Assembly: GCA_009760855.2 (NCBI GenBank)
Contig: WPIO01000257.1
Location: forward strand, 1-64,000
DNA: 64,000 nucleotides
Origin: Cristatella mucedo
Taxonomy: Eukaryota; Bryozoa; Phylactolaemata; Cristatellidae
Direction: 5' to 3'
Under the pieces are notes generated by a model that saw nothing but the letters and a program-made list of their open reading frames with translations, made no database searches and was not told where the DNA came from. This document shows positions 57,291 to 64,000 of this stretch, in pieces. The translations under genes were made by a program, and so were the position numbers. Position 1 is the stretch's first letter. Every line of letters begins with the position of its first letter.

Positions 57291-60200
57291 TCGCGCACAC
57301 ACACACAACCAGTTTTGAGCCACATAGTATAGCCCTTATCCAAGCTTGAGTTGTTTTACAGCCATTTTTTATTCCCTCACTTCTTTTTCCATGCAGACAT
57401 TTAAACTATAACCCAAAGATGGCCTAAAAGCAGTTGAAAGATAAGCAGCCTACGTTAGTTGCCATAAATGATCATTGTGACCACAGCCTCGGTGACTCAA
57501 CGTATGAGCCCGATGGCGGTAACCCGGGTTACCGTGGGAACCCTGGTGCGCACGGGGTGCAATAACTACCTGAATATTGGTCCAAATTATATGCAAATAG
57601 GCTAAAAATGTGGGGCTTGTCGAGTTCTATTCGTCAGCAGAAAGCGATTTCGAAAGCTATGGTTTTTATTGTGCAAGTGTGCAGCAGCTGACCAGATTCA
57701 GGGCAAGGATCCAGGGTTCGATCACGAAAATTGAGCCTATTTTTTCGAGAAATAGCTCAAGATTGATGGCTGATTTGGGACAACCGCGGGTGCCTTCTTC
57801 TGGCGCCCCACAGAGCGTATCTGCAGGCTCTGAGCAGCCTTCTGCGCCGATGCTCTTTTTTCTCTGCCACGAGTCTTTGCCATATCGGATGCTGCCGCCA
57901 ATGGCGCGCCGATATTGTCATGATCTTTGTTCTCACTATCAGCGATACTACCTAGGCGAGCACTGGCGTCGAAATTCCGGACGTCCTGCATAATCTTTTC
58001 ATACCAGCGGGTGGTAACGAAGTTCCCGGGAAATTTTTCCAAGAACTTGCACACCAGTTCCATTTCGTTGTTAAGAACATAATTTCTAACATCTTTTATA
58101 TCGTCATTATAGCCAACCGTTGTGTGCTTCATTTCATGGAGCCCTTGCGCAGATAGTTCTTCAGATTGCTTCGACACGATTCTGACGGTGCTGCTCCTGA
58201 ATCAGGTCAACCGGGTTTTCGACTTCGAAATGCTACTGGCTCCTCTCAAAATGATCATTTACATGTGCCGAAGACCAAGCCCAAATCTTGTAGGCCCTGC
58301 ATTTCTGCGCAGCTAAAGGATAGATTTACCGCCACAACACTATCACTAGTATCTCTAATCACTGACTTTTATCATCCCTGGCTTGCAGGTGCGACCAATT
58401 ACTTCTATCAAGTGCACATCCACGCGAAATCGACTATGCAAAGCTCCAATTTCGATTGCGTTTAATAGTACGTGATATTTCATGGATATCAACATGATTT
58501 TGACCGTTGTGCCGGATGTTCTTGTGAACATGAACTGAAAAGACCCAGATCAATCCCGGGCCTTTGCTGGCCATTGCATGAGAATGTACTCGTTCAATAG
58601 GATGAAGTTTTGTTTGTGCACTCACAGTGCAGTGTAACTTCTTCAGTTAAAACTAGTTTTTTTAAGCCTCTCATTGCTATGGTTGTAGCATCCCACTGCA
58701 CCCCTGATTTGCAGACATTTAAATTTAAGCTAAAAGCACACACATGTGCCTTACGGCATTGGCTCTGTCTGTTTGTATTGTCCTTGGTGTACTTATGCAT
58801 GCTGCAATCGTACACGGCATCTTATCGGTAACCAGTGAATGTGTACAATTGATCGCCTATATTGAATACCAAGAGAGATATTGCAAGCTCTCAGGGTGCT
58901 GTTTAAACTCTTTGTTTTCATTATTGTGAAGTTGTGGTTGAATCAGTGCATGCTATTACAAAGGGGAACAGTGCAATTGTAAACGAGGCAGTGCAGATAT
59001 TGGTGTCGTTTGGCTTCAGCCCTGCAGCCAAAGCCGCATTGGTATGGCCCAGTGGTGTTAGTGGTGCTTAGATTTTTAATTTGTTTTAAAACAAACATTT
59101 TCAAATGTTTTGAACTGCACCCATATTTCCAGGGTATTTTTAATATTGTTAATTTAAAAAAGTAATTAAAAGACGACGGGTGACATCAAAGCAGTGCATG
59201 CGTCTTAGGCAAGGAAAATGTGAGAAGCAAGTCGCCATCGCGTTTAACTCGGCTCAGCTCAAGCGAGTTCTTTCCAAGAAGTGCATGTTCACATAATCTG
59301 ACCTTTTGGCTGCCACCGGTTCCATCGAATACGAAAACGTCCATGAGAAACTGCTGCAGCAAGAAGAGGAGAAATGGAGGGGTGAGGGGAAGGAAATGAC
59401 GTGGAAGAACATTATGGTGCCGGCGATATTCAGGATCAATTCCAACTCGCTGACAAGCCGAGGAGCATTCTGGTCAATATTTGGGGGCGAGGAGTTGGAG
59501 GAAATTGTCATAAGAGAAGCAACATTTCACTTTAATATAATTTGTTTAAATATTTTAAAACATTTACAATTTATTTTACAATGCCAGTAATGCTTTTCAA
59601 ATATTAACGAAATACTAGTTAAGGTGCTTGCTCTGACCGAGGTCAAGGTGAATGCATTTGATGGCAATGTCGTGGGCTCGAGCCCCGTGGCATATGTCAA
59701 ACACCTGAATAGAGATAAAGTTACAATGAAATAAATAAATAAATAAATATATATATATGTATATTTCAACATAGGGGCTGGAAGTCGGCAGCCGTGAAGT
59801 GTTTTCCATGAATGCTAGTCGGACCTTTTTTTTGTATGACTGACGCTTGCGAATTCCCGTTGCAAAAGTGACATTAATATATGGTTTTGAGGAACATGTC
59901 TTATAGGTGTATCTTTAAACCATGTAGGCCTGTACCGATGCTTGCTTGTGCAAGAAATCTATCTTCTTAAGCTGCTCGAAAATGATTTCCTTTTGGTTGA
60001 TGTATAAGTAATGCCTGATGGTAACTGACTATCTTTGCACTTTTAGGAAATCCTGCTGCTCAGTATAATTGGACTCAGAATGGTCTGACAATTCGTGCTG
60101 GTTCGTCAACAGGTGCACTGATATTGCCATTTGTTAACCTGACCTCTAATGGAGCATATGTCTGTACAGCGTACAACAGTGCAGGGCGTACAGCATCAGA

Positions 60201-60558
60201 AATGTGCAACATATCCGTGTTTGGTAAGATAAGTGGAATTTTAATTGCATAAAATTTGTAATATAACTAGAATTTTAATTGCATAATATTTTCTTTCCTT
60301 CGTGTAGGACATCGAAGTAGAAATTTAGCTGTCATCTCACACTCAATGTTCATAGTGTTAGTGGTTTTTCATGTTCTGATTTTGCCATGCCTTGCATACC
60401 AGATTATTCACCAGTCGCATGCCTCATCTGAATATGCTTTTAAACATCTTATAGTTCATACTGCTTGCAGCCTGGTAGTCAGTGTTATGATTAATTCCTG
60501 CTGTCAGCTAGTTTGCTGCTTGGTGAATCTATGCACAGTACATATGCTCTCCATTTAG
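46741..60558 (+). CDS. Immunoglobulin-domain cell-surface or secreted protein, seven exons
   Basis: Exons 46741-47104, 53645-53932, 54336-54461, 54789-54950, 55130-55218, 60047-60223 and probably 60308-60558. A signal peptide is followed by four Ig domains: D1 (exon 1) with FTCRSG..VWTFG and ADTGEYGC; D2 (exon 2) with [17 protein letters not shown] and [13 protein letters not shown]3 (exons 3 and 4) with [15 protein letters not shown] and [12 protein letters not shown]4 (exons 5 and 6) with [15 protein letters not shown] and [10 protein letters not shown]. Each domain keeps the Cys, Trp and Cys. All introns are phase 1, typical of Ig genes. Many N-x-S/T sites suit an extracellular protein. 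Known role of such C2/I-set proteins: adhesion or recognition; the ligand is unknown. Exon 5 has a frame inconsistency. More exons may lie outside the window. Confidence 0.85.
47621..47713. repeat. (TA)n/(TG)n microsatellite
   Basis: About 75 bp of TA with occasional CA, then (TG)n. ORFs of Tyr/Ile repeats read here are artefacts. Confidence 0.97.
47775..50155 (-). mobile_element. LINE1, longest copy (about 2.4 kb), antisense in Ig intron 1
   Basis: Read from 50155 down: a linker region ([60 protein letters not shown]), then RT motifs ([74 protein letters not shown]), the C-terminal segment and the 3' tail at 47775. The catalytic YADD box reads YAED. No apurinic endonuclease domain is present, so the 5' end is missing. 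Stops separate the pieces. The type is CR1/L2-like. Confidence 0.9.
50200..50355. repeat. (TA)n-rich region
   Basis: About 150 bp of TA/CATA repeats between the truncated LINE1 end and another LINE1 tail fragment. Confidence 0.95.
50356..50440 (+). mobile_element. LINE1 tail fragment, plus strand
   Basis: GCATATGTAAAGTGCCTAGA, AAGAAATTTAAGTTTGTGAG and an ATTATTATTATGG end. The adjoining TA repeat may be an expanded part of it. Confidence 0.65.
50815..51590 (+). mobile_element. LINE1 C-terminal and 3' fragment
   Basis: Frames give [53 protein letters not shown] and [15 protein letters not shown]. It is strongly diverged and old. Confidence 0.78.
51650..51815 (+). mobile_element. LINE1 tail, second fragment
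   Basis: TTCCAGCATACACAAACTGC, CTAGAAAGAGATTTGGTTCT, ending TTATTATCATTATTTTT. Confidence 0.65.
51816..53644 (+). other. Intron 1 remainder, no repeat or exon recognised
   Basis: An ORF at 52712-53044 (110 codons, Cys/Phe-rich) and others have no motif. T-rich segments precede the exon 2 acceptor. Confidence 0.4.
53645..53932 (+). CDS. Ig gene exon 2: Ig domain 2
   Basis: The acceptor CTTCTATTTCAG completes GAT and gives [20 protein letters not shown], then [20 protein letters not shown] and [20 protein letters not shown]. 288 bp, phase 1 at both ends, donor T|GTAAGT. It is C2/I-set like, with the conserved Cys, Trp and Cys and several N-glycosylation sites. A single symmetric exon per domain can be skipped or duplicated without frame loss. 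Confidence 0.93.
54336..54461 (+). CDS. Ig gene exon 3: first half of Ig domain 3
   Basis: After [27 protein letters not shown], then [20 protein letters not shown]. 126 bp, phase 1 to phase 1, donor A|GTAAGC. The intron cuts the domain just after the tryptophan strand. Confidence 0.9.
54490..54740 (+). mobile_element. LINE1 tail in Ig intron 3
   Basis: Diverged 3' part: AGATAGAAGTGCACCTATTT, GCATATTTTGAGTGTCTAGA and an ATTATTGTTGTTACTATT end. It nearly fills the 327-bp intron. Confidence 0.6.
54789..54950 (+). CDS. Ig gene exon 4: second half of Ig domain 3
   Basis: After [46 protein letters not shown] and [10 protein letters not shown]. 162 bp, phase 1 to phase 1. The donor region CAGTGTAAGCC contains two overlapping GT sites two bases apart, GTGTAAG and GTAAGCC; the second is the stronger. 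Confidence 0.9.
55130..55218 (+). CDS. Ig gene exon 5: start of Ig domain 4, frame inconsistent
   Basis: Acceptor ATTTGTAG, then a segment that reads [20 protein letters not shown] then NVTDP in the frame that matches the exit phase 1 donor G|GTAATA. From the entry phase expected after exon 4 the frame is off by one and hits a stop. All other internal exons are multiples of three; this one is 89 bp. Either a one-base indel near 55137-55145, an assembly error, or use of the alternative exon 4 donor. Confidence 0.75.
55690..56080 (+). mobile_element. LINE1 3' fragment in Ig intron 5
   Basis: TTTACTCCTGCCTACCTATC, CTTGACAGCATTTATAAAAA and the tail GCATATATGTAAAGTGCCTA with ATTATTATTTTC. Confidence 0.8.
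56336..56773 (-). pseudogene. Unidentified ORF remnant with two in-frame stops
   Basis: One minus-strand frame from 56773 to 56336 has only two stop codons (TAG near 56559 and 56525). It includes [51 protein letters not shown] and [20 protein letters not shown]. Composition and GC content differ from the surrounding intron. I do not recognise the family; a transposon or processed-gene remnant is possible. Confidence 0.45.
57250..57308. repeat. (CA)n microsatellite
   Basis: CACACACA runs interrupted by TCGCACAC and TCGCGCACAC. An imperfect shorter run lies at 57190-57205. Confidence 0.95.
57737..58195 (-). CDS. Unknown ORF ending in a PIP-box-like motif
   Basis: The minus-strand frame stays open from a TGA at about 58207 to the TAG at 57737. 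A CTGATTCAG acceptor-like site lies just upstream of GAGCAGCACC, so it may be a terminal exon. It encodes [40 protein letters not shown], a basic stretch [16 protein letters not shown] and [20 protein letters not shown] at the C-terminus. QPSILSYF fits the PCNA-interacting peptide Q-x-x-I/L/M-x-x-F/Y-F/Y. Pogo-type transposases and many replication proteins carry such C-terminal motifs. The identity is open. It lies antisense in Ig intron 5. Confidence 0.45.
   Translation of the reverse strand, partial: SSTVRIVSKQSEELSAQGLHEMKHTTVGYNDDIKDVRNYVLNNEMELVCKFLEKFPGNFVTTRWYEKIMQDVRNFDASARLGSIADSENKDHDNIGAPLAAASDMAKTRGREKRASAQKAAQSLQIRSVGRQKKAPAVVPNQPSILSYFSKK
58640..58925 (+). mobile_element. Diverged LINE1 3' fragment
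   Basis: Contains CACTGCACCCCTGATTTGCA (compare GACTGACGTCACGACATCCC in better copies), TTTAAATTTAAGCTAAAAGC and GGTGTACTTATGCATGCTGC. Confidence 0.55.
59200..59590. other. Unassigned ORFs on both strands
   Basis: The plus frame 59306-59590 reads [37 protein letters not shown] and [15 protein letters not shown], acidic and Glu-rich with one upstream stop. The minus frame is Ser/Pro-rich. No known domain. Confidence 0.3.
59615..59760 (+). repeat. SINE-B copy 7
   Basis: GTTAAGGTGCTTGCTCTGAC head, GTCGTGGGCTCGAGCCCCGT, and the tail ACACCTGAATAGAGATAAAG ending in (AATA)n and (TA)n. Confidence 0.82.
60047..60223 (+). CDS. Ig gene exon 6: rest of Ig domain 4
   Basis: After [49 protein letters not shown] and [16 protein letters not shown]. 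177 bp, phase 1 to phase 1, donor G|GTAAGA. It supplies the tryptophan and second cysteine of domain 4. Confidence 0.9.
60308..60558 (+). CDS. Candidate Ig gene terminal exon with membrane segment
   Basis: A strong acceptor (TTTCTTTCCTTCGTGTAG) follows an 84-bp intron, and the phase-1 frame stays open for 83 codons to a TAG. After [14 protein letters not shown] comes [17 protein letters not shown], a plausible transmembrane helix, then a second hydrophobic Cys/Val-rich stretch ([20 protein letters not shown]). It could anchor the protein in the membrane. It could also be an intron read by chance, as no domain confirms it. Confidence 0.4.
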
Positions 60559-60904
60559 GGCACGTCTTGGAATTCGCTAAGCAGGGCTAAACCTTCATAG
60601 AGAGAGGCCTAAGCTGGACCCTGCTTGAGTCGGCAAATCGTAGTAACCAGCGTGCCCCATTTGGGATTTGCCACTGTGATTTAGGGTGTCAGCAGCCCCT
60701 TTCTTTGCTACACCTCCGCACACGGTCCATAAAATCATGCCTACCGAGAATTAGCGCTTCCCACAAAACTTCGAGAAACTAAGGGCAAAACTGTGCTGTG
60801 AGGGTGATATACACATAGTCCTCAAAACCGGCTAATGATTGATGTTTTGCAATTCCTGTCCTCACTGTGTAATATTTAAATGTGTAGAGACCTTGACAAA
60901 AACC
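60559..60904. other. Nothing recognised
   Basis: Downstream of the candidate terminal exon. No clear polyadenylation signal cluster or repeat is seen. Confidence 0.35.
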
Positions 60905-61060
60905 CCAGAAGGTAAGGTGCTTGCCCTTAACGACCGAGGTCGTACGTTCGAATCCTGCAGTGGGCGACTCTTTATTGCCAACTGCAAGCAGTGGTGATAC
61001 CAATCACGGCTCTTCGGCCTCTGTACAAATAAGGCTGTTAAATAAGCTAATGTTTATTTT
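60905..61060 (+). repeat. SINE-A copy 9
   Basis: GAAGGTAAGGTGCTTGCCCT, box B CGTTCGAATCC, CTGCAAGCAGTGGTGATACC, tail AGGCTGTTAAATAAGCTAAT. Confidence 0.85.
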
Positions 61061-61970
61061 ATTCATCCCAGTGCTTACATACCTAAAACACTGCAAGTTT
61101 AGGACTAGGGCTGCTTTGAAAATCAAGTCATATTCCTGGGTTACTAAGGTGATGTCGAATGGCAAAAAATGAGCTAGTTCTGAAAAATTAAGGATTTGAG
61201 TTTTTTATGACTTTATGCCTATATGGCTGCTACAACATTTACATTATACCGGAAAAGACGAGTAATTTAGATAGCTGCAATCTGACCAGTTCCAAGCCCT
61301 GAGAAATGCTTCTAATAGTAATCAAGATCCACTCGAATTTGGATCTCAGTGTATGGTGACATTTATATTGCATGCGATTTATTCTTTTTAATGGCAGCAG
61401 CTCGTTTTACTGGAAATTAAATGTGCACTTACTTGCCCAGCTTGTCTGGTTGGATCTTTTTGTAGTACATGTGTTGTTGCATCTGTAAACGCTTGTGGAG
61501 TTCTTGCATTTATGTACTCTATTAAAATCACACGGGAATTAAGATGGTGGTAATTGCTTAGTTACCAGTGTTTGCTTTTTTAAACATGCACAGCAAAGAA
61601 GTAATTCTCCAGTAATCATCAAATTAATTTACTGCTGTTATTCTCTCTATAATCGAGGCAAACGACCCTATAAGATGCACTTCCGATGTGGAAACGTTTT
61701 TAAAATGAAGTTGGGTAGTTAGCATTATGAGTTCCTCATTCAAACCATGGAATTTATAGTCAGTACTGTTGTCTCTGTTCTCTAATTAATGATGTAGGGG
61801 AACAGCCACTTTCTAGTCTCCAGTTGAATCTTATGAGAAAGCAAGTGGTGCGATTCCAGCAAACATGGGCATCGTTTCATTATGTAGCCTTGCTCATGCA
61901 TGACATTAATTGTGGTCTCCAGCCCGAGTGTAACAAGCAGCAAGTTATTCCTCAGTAGCTAGATAGAAAG
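61061..61970. other. Nothing recognised
   Basis: AT-rich sequence with no ORF above background and no repeat end I can assign. Confidence 0.4.
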
Positions 61971-61974
61971 ATTA

Positions 61975-62110
61975 GCTGAATTAGCACCCTAATTTATATA
62001 GTATAAAAAGAGCCTCAAAGGTTATCACGACCACTAGCAGTGGGCAATAAAGGATAGCCCATGGGCATGACTTGAACCCATGGTCGTGAAGAGCACAAAC
62101 ACAACCCCTA
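61975..62110 (-). repeat. SINE-A copy 10, diverged
   Basis: AGCTGAATTAGCACCCTAAT tail side, CACTAGCAGTGGGCAATAAA and box B GACTTGAACCC on the plus strand. Confidence 0.65.
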
Positions 62111-63800
62111 GCTTCTTGCCATTATTCATTTTAATTGAAGTGGAACAATATCAGCCTTAAGCCTCCGGTGAAAATCTCGGAATTTCTTGAAAAGGAAAAC
62201 GTCTAATTGCACTAGCCGATGATTCCTTGCAGTACTGGATGTATATCGTTAAGGCTGCCTTCAGTTCGTGCCCCCTTGTTCTTGAACATTGTGTGTAAAA
62301 AAATGTACCCAGTATCCAAAAATTCGGCTTGCATACTGTGGATTCCCAAATGACTTTTCACGTGAAGTATTTCGCATCGCTATACTTCTTAAAATAAGGT
62401 AAGATACGCTATAAGCTGTCGTGATTATCCTTTCAAGCCACAGGATCTTGAAATTCGATCAAAGTCGAGGTAATGCTACATGTGGCCAAGGGTAGGCGTT
62501 TATTGCAAGGACTGAGTGGCCTTGGGCACACGTGCATGTTGATTGGCCTTGCCGGTGCGTGCTGGGTTGTAGCAGCTGTCGTTGCAGCAGCTAGCCTTGG
62601 CTTCGGTAGACCCCCATGAATGAAAGCTTGCTTGCTAAATGTTTTCTTGCAGCATACATAGTTAAAACACATTGAATCTCCAAAACTCAAACATATGTGT
62701 GAATAAGGCAGCTAGAACTCTGTCGACAGATCCTCAGTCGAGTCGACCCCATCCTGCCAAGACTGGAAGGACAGCCTAGTCAGTAGCTTAGGTATGTGGG
62801 CGGTGTTCAGGTGAGGTTATGCAAGTTCTGCATTGAAAGTGTCGATTTAAATGTAATAGTTATGTCGTAGACTGTGGACTAGTTATATCGTAGACTGTGG
62901 GGGGGACATTTGAAGTCACAATGCAACCTGTTGCTATGTAGGAATGCAAAGGCCGCAGTAGCGGCTGGCTAAGGTGCTACTGCAGTGACGCATCCCAGCG
63001 AATTGTTGGTGCTGCAGTCCTTTGGTGTGATCTCGCTACTGGTCTCCTGCAGCCTTCGCACTTGACTTACACTACCAACCCACCAATGACTATGCGCTTC
63101 AGTCGAAACAGCCTGTGGCACATGTGAAGTACGAATGTATTTCTTTAATGATGTGGTTTGATGCCAGCTTTGATCTAGCAGTGGCCCTTTTTCTGTAGTC
63201 CGTTTTCTAGGCAGTCTCACTCTAGCCAAGGGGAGGCTGAAGTGTATTAGTCAAGCTATAGCACAATAATGTCGGACATTGTGTTGGTCAAGTTACCCAA
63301 AGTATCTTCTTGTTCCAAATGGAAAACAAGGCAGATGGTGGACCATCCGACCTACTAGTGGCCAATGTTGCTCTTACAGGGGTAATTGCTGTGGTTAGTA
63401 GGGCTAGCACCAGAAACATGTGGCTAGACGCGAAGGCTATGTCGCGAATTCTTGTGGTTGCACTTTTGAACAAAAGACTTCTTTTTAGTGAAAGTAAGTT
63501 AGTTACTCATTTTCAGGGCGAGTGCACATGCTGCTCTCTTTGATGCCTTATTATTAACACACTCCTATGTGATCAAATCTGTCAGGTTTTAGCACACTGG
63601 TTAATGCAGCTTCCTGTATAACATGGGTATAGACCCGTGGACCCTGTTGAGTGACAATATGCAACTCTCTGCTCCCTTTTGACTAAAGCTATTGTATGAA
63701 CGCTTCTCCAATCTCTGAGCTCTTTCCTGCCCATTGCTCCATCAAGCTAAGTTGGATGCTTTGCTTTTTGTTAACTGTTGATATTGCTTCTCTTGAGTTG
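62111..63800. other. No gene supported
   Basis: A plus-strand stretch at 62470-62610 would encode a hydrophobic segment (MLIGLAGACWVVAAVVAAAS), and 63381-63492 is an open phase-1 segment between CTCTTACAG and GTAAGT. Neither joins convincingly to the Ig gene. A tandem duplication TCGTAGACTGTGG occurs twice near 62867-62900. Confidence 0.3.
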
Positions 63801-63804
63801 TGAT

Positions 63805-63962
63805 GACTAGGTAAGGCGGTTACATTTCACGACCTCAGGGCCGAGGTCATGGGCTCGAATCCTTTGGTGGGCAATCGTTTATTAGTGCTGCAAGCGGTGA
63901 TGATAGCCATAAAGGCTCTCCTGTCGCTATGCAAAAGAGGCTGTTAAATCAGCTAGTAGTTT
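63805..63962 (+). repeat. SINE-A copy 11
   Basis: GATGACTAGGTAAGGCGGTT head, box B GGCTCGAATCC, tail GAGGCTGTTAAATCAGCTAG. It resembles copies 6 and 7 most. Confidence 0.88.
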
Positions 63963-63964
63963 AG

Positions 63965-64000
63965 TGTGAGCTGTAAAGCACCTGAATAGAGATTAATTAG
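63965..64000 (+). repeat. SINE-B tail at window edge
   Basis: GTAAAGCACCTGAATAGAGA then TTAATTAG is the SINE-B tail; the head is missing. Confidence 0.55.

Noticed and set aside
62470-62612. Alternative transmembrane exon for the Ig gene (MLIGLAGACWVVAAVV..)
   Set aside because: With the nearest good acceptor (CCACAG) the required phase meets an immediate stop; no continuous splice path was found.
63381-63492. Possible exon between CTCTTACAG and GTAAGT
   Set aside because: The phase fits, but the encoded segment has no Ig or membrane features and no neighbouring exon supports it.

Overview
The window is a stretch of an invertebrate metazoan genome. It is intron-rich, AT-leaning and dominated by transposable elements, with no bacterial operons, no CRISPR and no true tRNA or rRNA genes. 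Two host genes can be read through their splice sites. (1) On the minus strand, positions 12707 down to 1781 carry five consecutive exons of a Hippo-pathway Ste20 kinase (STK3/STK4, MST1/2, fly hippo). They cover the segment before the kinase, the P-loop, the VAIK lysine, HRD, DFG and the start of the activation segment. The first exon and the rest of the kinase domain plus C-terminal region were not found and probably lie outside the window. (2) On the plus strand, 46741 to about 60558 carries a secreted or membrane immunoglobulin-domain protein: a signal peptide, four Ig domains over six exons, and a candidate terminal exon with hydrophobic segments. Conserved features are those of ordinary animals; I cannot name the species.

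Almost everything else is repeats. Two tRNA-derived SINE families (called SINE-A and SINE-B here) occur about 19 times. Two non-LTR retrotransposon families of CR1/L2 type (LINE1 and LINE2 here) are present as many 5'-truncated copies with short 3' tandem repeats instead of poly(A). SINE-B shares the 3' tail of LINE1. Two Tc1/mariner transposase fragments and one MITE with a TTA target duplication represent DNA transposons.

Region by region: 0-13 kb is the kinase gene with SINE- and LINE-filled introns. 13-24.5 kb is intergenic: a CpG-rich block (14.4-15.7 kb), LINE fragments, a MITE at 23 kb and a CpG-rich block with a TATA-like site at 22.2 kb. 24.9-33.1 kb is a nest of LTR retrotransposons: a degenerate Ty3/gypsy gag-pol copy interrupted by two SINEs, and a complete gag-only element of about 2.1 kb with paired LTRs, a primer-binding site matching initiator Met-tRNA and a polypurine tract. 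36.9-40.0 kb looks like a giant inverted repeat but resolves into two solo LTRs of one family in opposite orientation, each with its own 4-bp target duplication. 41-46.7 kb holds a CAG repeat, LINEs and a Tc1 fragment. 46.7-60.6 kb is the Ig gene, whose large first intron (6.5 kb) contains the longest LINE1 copy. 60.6-64 kb has SINEs and unassigned sequence.

The two host genes share no evident function. The most useful observations are the exon-level reconstruction of both genes, a frame inconsistency in Ig exon 5, the two-solo-LTR explanation of the inverted repeat, the LINE/SINE tail sharing, and several uncharacterised ORFs, one of them ending in a PCNA-binding-like motif.
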